Positions 61,457 to 64,000 of a DNA stretch of 64,000 nucleotides are shown here, piece by piece. Within the stretch, counting starts at the first letter, position 1; the number at the start of each line of letters is the position of its first letter. Source of the stretch: Azadirachta indica (Eukaryota > Streptophyta > Magnoliopsida > Sapindales > Meliaceae). The notes below the pieces were generated by a model that was given only the letters and a program-made list of their open reading frames with translations, did not search any database and had not been told where the DNA came from. The stretch lies in contig CM040450.1 of NCBI GenBank assembly GCA_022749755.1, positions 9,198,913 through 9,262,912 on the forward strand. Direction: 5' to 3'. A program made the position numbers and the translations under genes.

Positions 61457-62151
61457 GAGATAAAAGAAAAGGCTTTACTTTAAAACATCCTGACGAATGC
61501 AAGTCACAACAAACAAGCAACTATAGATGAATAAGTAGAACAGGTTGAAATAGCATCAATGATGCTCACGTTAAAGAAAAAAAGGAAAAAAAAAAAAGAA
61601 GAGCGAAAGACAAGTACTCACTCGGAACGAGGAAACAAGTTTGTTGGAAGAGAGATTCTCATCAACAATCTGAGGTTGGTTGCAACAAGCTGTAGAAGAA
61701 AGTGTAAAAGGTGAGGAAAAGAAAATACAAGAGAATATGATGGAATTAAAAAAGTAGGTTAAACTCTACTTAAATAACAAAAAGCTGATGAAGCTGTGAC
61801 TATGAGATTGATCCAAGGCTCATATTCATTTTAAAAGGAAGACATTAAAATAGCACAAAAGGAAACTCTTCCATTCGCACATTGTAAAAGGAGGGATTCA
61901 ACTACAAAACTAGCAAGTTCTTTATTAAGTCATCAATTAGTAGTTGCTGCGTCATGGCAATTCGTGATGATCATAATTTCAGTTTTATTTGGGAACCCTC
62001 AAAATTACTATCAAGGTAGAAAAAGTGCAGGTCACTAATATCGATACTGAAGGATACTATCATTGTAAAGTTAGTAAGCTTTGATGTACAACATGGTAGT
62101 TTCTATAGCATTGACACAATTAATGCTGTGAAAACTAAGGTGCTTCTGTTA

Positions 62152-63018
62152 AGATGAAAATCTTTGTTGTTGACATGGCATAACAAAAGAACAATCCATG
62201 TCAGCCACTACAGAGAGCAAATGTGAAACGCCAGTAGATTACTTACCACTGTGGTAACTACTTCAAGATGATAACTCCATATTGCAAGAAGAGGTTTAAA
62301 GCTCACGCAAGAACACCACGTCATACGCTTTACCACATCAGTTCGAAATCACGACGGTATAAAGTAGTAGACAAGTCTTTGGGAACCGTAAACGTTAGAA
62401 TCACCGATTTGATCTATGAAAGTGATGTATGTCTAACACTTTGGCAAGTGGCTCTTGTAATAAGTAAACTTCTTCTAATAAGACCAATGGCTAAAGATAA
62501 TAGTCATCACCTAGTTAAGTTAAGTGAACAAAGTAGGGGTCTAATGTGAAGGCGATGCATACGAAGAATGATGGCTAGTAGTCTACTCTTGCTTGTGGCA
62601 TTGAGCAGTAAGCCATGTGAGTTCCTTCCTAACTCTCTCCTTTTTCTCCTATCCTACGCTTATATGAGTGGAGGTACGCTAAGGAGAAAGGTAAGACTTT
62701 TCTCTCACAAAAATGCTCCATATATTTATCTCTCAATTCTCTCATGTTTCTCCCCAAGTCTTCGGCCTGACTTGATTGTCGGAGGGTGTTCGCCATTAAC
62801 TCCACCGGTGCCCTCTAACCAATTTTTGTAATGTAGGTATCTACTTTCAAACGTGTGAAGGAAAAAGATCCTCCTAAATAGGCCAGTTAGTCTAAACTAA
62901 TGCATTAGGAGTCATATATCATGGACGCATTTTCCAACAAATTGATTAATTGTGTTTGTTGACTGTAACTTTGTCCATATGGTACCAAAATAAGACGTGG
63001 AAAATTTCAGCATCAACA
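62152..63018 (+). repeat. 3' LTR of the Tat/Retand-like element
   Basis: 867 bp ending CATCAACA. Its first base pair is AG where TG is expected, matching TGATGAGAATC of the left LTR by alignment. It has a roughly 40-bp stretch near 62760-62800 (TTGTCGGAGGGTGTTCGCC) that the left LTR lacks. Confidence 0.85.
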
Positions 63019-64000
63019 CTTCTCTATTACAATGTCAAAACTAACAAGCTCATTCATTGAATGTATAGTACAATATTTTATTTTTATAAAAAGCTGAATA
63101 ATCAAACATGAAAGTCTACATTAATACAATAAGTTCATTCATATATATATATATATATATATATTTTTGTCCACTGAAAAATCCACCTAAATTATTAAAG
63201 AAATACTAAACAAATCGTCTACAGCATCTAAATCATCGAAGGAAGGAAAAATTGGATGTCTGTTGGAAAATTTTCTCTCTTTGAGGTTTTGTAGCCAACT
63301 AAATTAATATTAGAATAATAAAAAAATATATAAATTAATAAAGAGCAACTCTTATTGTGATGATTTTATTGTTAAGATAACTCTTTTTTCCTTTTGAAAA
63401 ATAAGTATTTAGGCATGCAAAAAGTGGTTTAGGCCACTTTTATTAAGATAAAGCAGTTATAACGCAATAAAAATTGCTTAATTTAATTAAATTAAGATAA
63501 TTAATAAAAATAAAATTGTGTAAATAAAACGTACATTTTATTTTAAGAACACTGACTCTTTTGTAGGACAAAAACTTTTTTATTTTAAAGTAAAGTTGTG
63601 TGAATAAAAAATACGTTTTAATAATAAATTCTTTTATTTTGTGGGACAATTTCTTTTTGTAGGAGATCAGACGTTGTATACATTGTGTATTTTGCGAAAA
63701 ATAAGGAACTCCCCAGTAAATAGGGAATTTAATGAAAACAATTTAATTTTATAAAATTTCATCTTAATAATAATTTAAATGATACTATTAGGGTTTTGGT
63801 ACCTATGTAATTCCTTAATTTTCACTTTTCTCATTACATAATTATTTCTTATTTTGATTTATTCATATTTTTCACACTACACTCTATGCAATCTTATTGT
63901 ATTATTTTTTTATTTTATAATATATTTTTTGTTACTAAAATAATTAATAGAATAAAAAAGAAAATAATCGAGACTTGATGCTGTTCGTCATGATGAAAAT
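63019..64000. other. AT-rich intergenic DNA to the window end
   Basis: Contains the AT microsatellite at 63141-63164 and small duplications such as AAAATAAAATTGTGTAAATA and AAGTAAAGTTGTGTGAATA (about 63506, 63588). I see no gene or element ends. Confidence 0.5.
63141..63164. repeat. (AT)n microsatellite
   Basis: Twelve AT units. Confidence 0.95.

Overview
The window is nuclear DNA of a flowering plant, almost certainly a eudicot. It is strongly AT-rich and holds one intron-containing plastid-targeted gene in a field of LTR retrotransposons, DNA transposons, microsatellites and a decayed nuclear 25S rRNA fragment. Nothing I can see fixes the species. Positions come from reading the sequence by eye; no alignment or search was run.

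Left part (1-7107): the first five exons of biosynthetic threonine deaminase (OMR1/TD), read leftward and running off the left edge, with a 3.2-kb first intron, a GC-rich first exon and a possible upstream ORF overlapping the start. Exon 2 carries two extra bases that break the frame.

7108-23826: a head-to-tail duplication of a 9.4-kb block. Each copy holds a CACTA-like element and decayed PIF/Harbinger genes (a transposase and its Myb-like partner). Copy A also holds a captured cysteine synthase fragment, which copy B lacks together with 1.88 kb. Divergence between the copies is uneven along their length.

23827-49651: nested transposons in AT-rich DNA. In order: an old array of roughly 400-bp repeats; a 1.36-kb LTR element without coding capacity whose interior is a 34-bp minisatellite; a fold-back Mutator-like element with 9-bp target duplications; a SIRE-type copia remnant with a gypsy-type solo LTR inside its gag; a 6.05-kb copia element with perfect target duplications, itself inside an older LTR; a non-autonomous hAT element with an 8-bp duplication; and a Tourist-like MITE.

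49652-64000: a 3.6-kb LTR element carrying only gag and protease (TR-GAG type), then a 6.5-kb Tat/Retand-like LTR element with no gag-pol. The latter holds a minisatellite, a 631-bp piece of 25S rDNA and a decayed antisense ORF.

Only threonine deaminase is a conventional host gene. Other coding traces are transposon genes or captured fragments, nearly all with stops or frameshifts. The most unusual objects are the Retand-like element with its rDNA insert, the minisatellite-filled LTR element, the captured cysteine synthase fragment, and the frame break in threonine deaminase.
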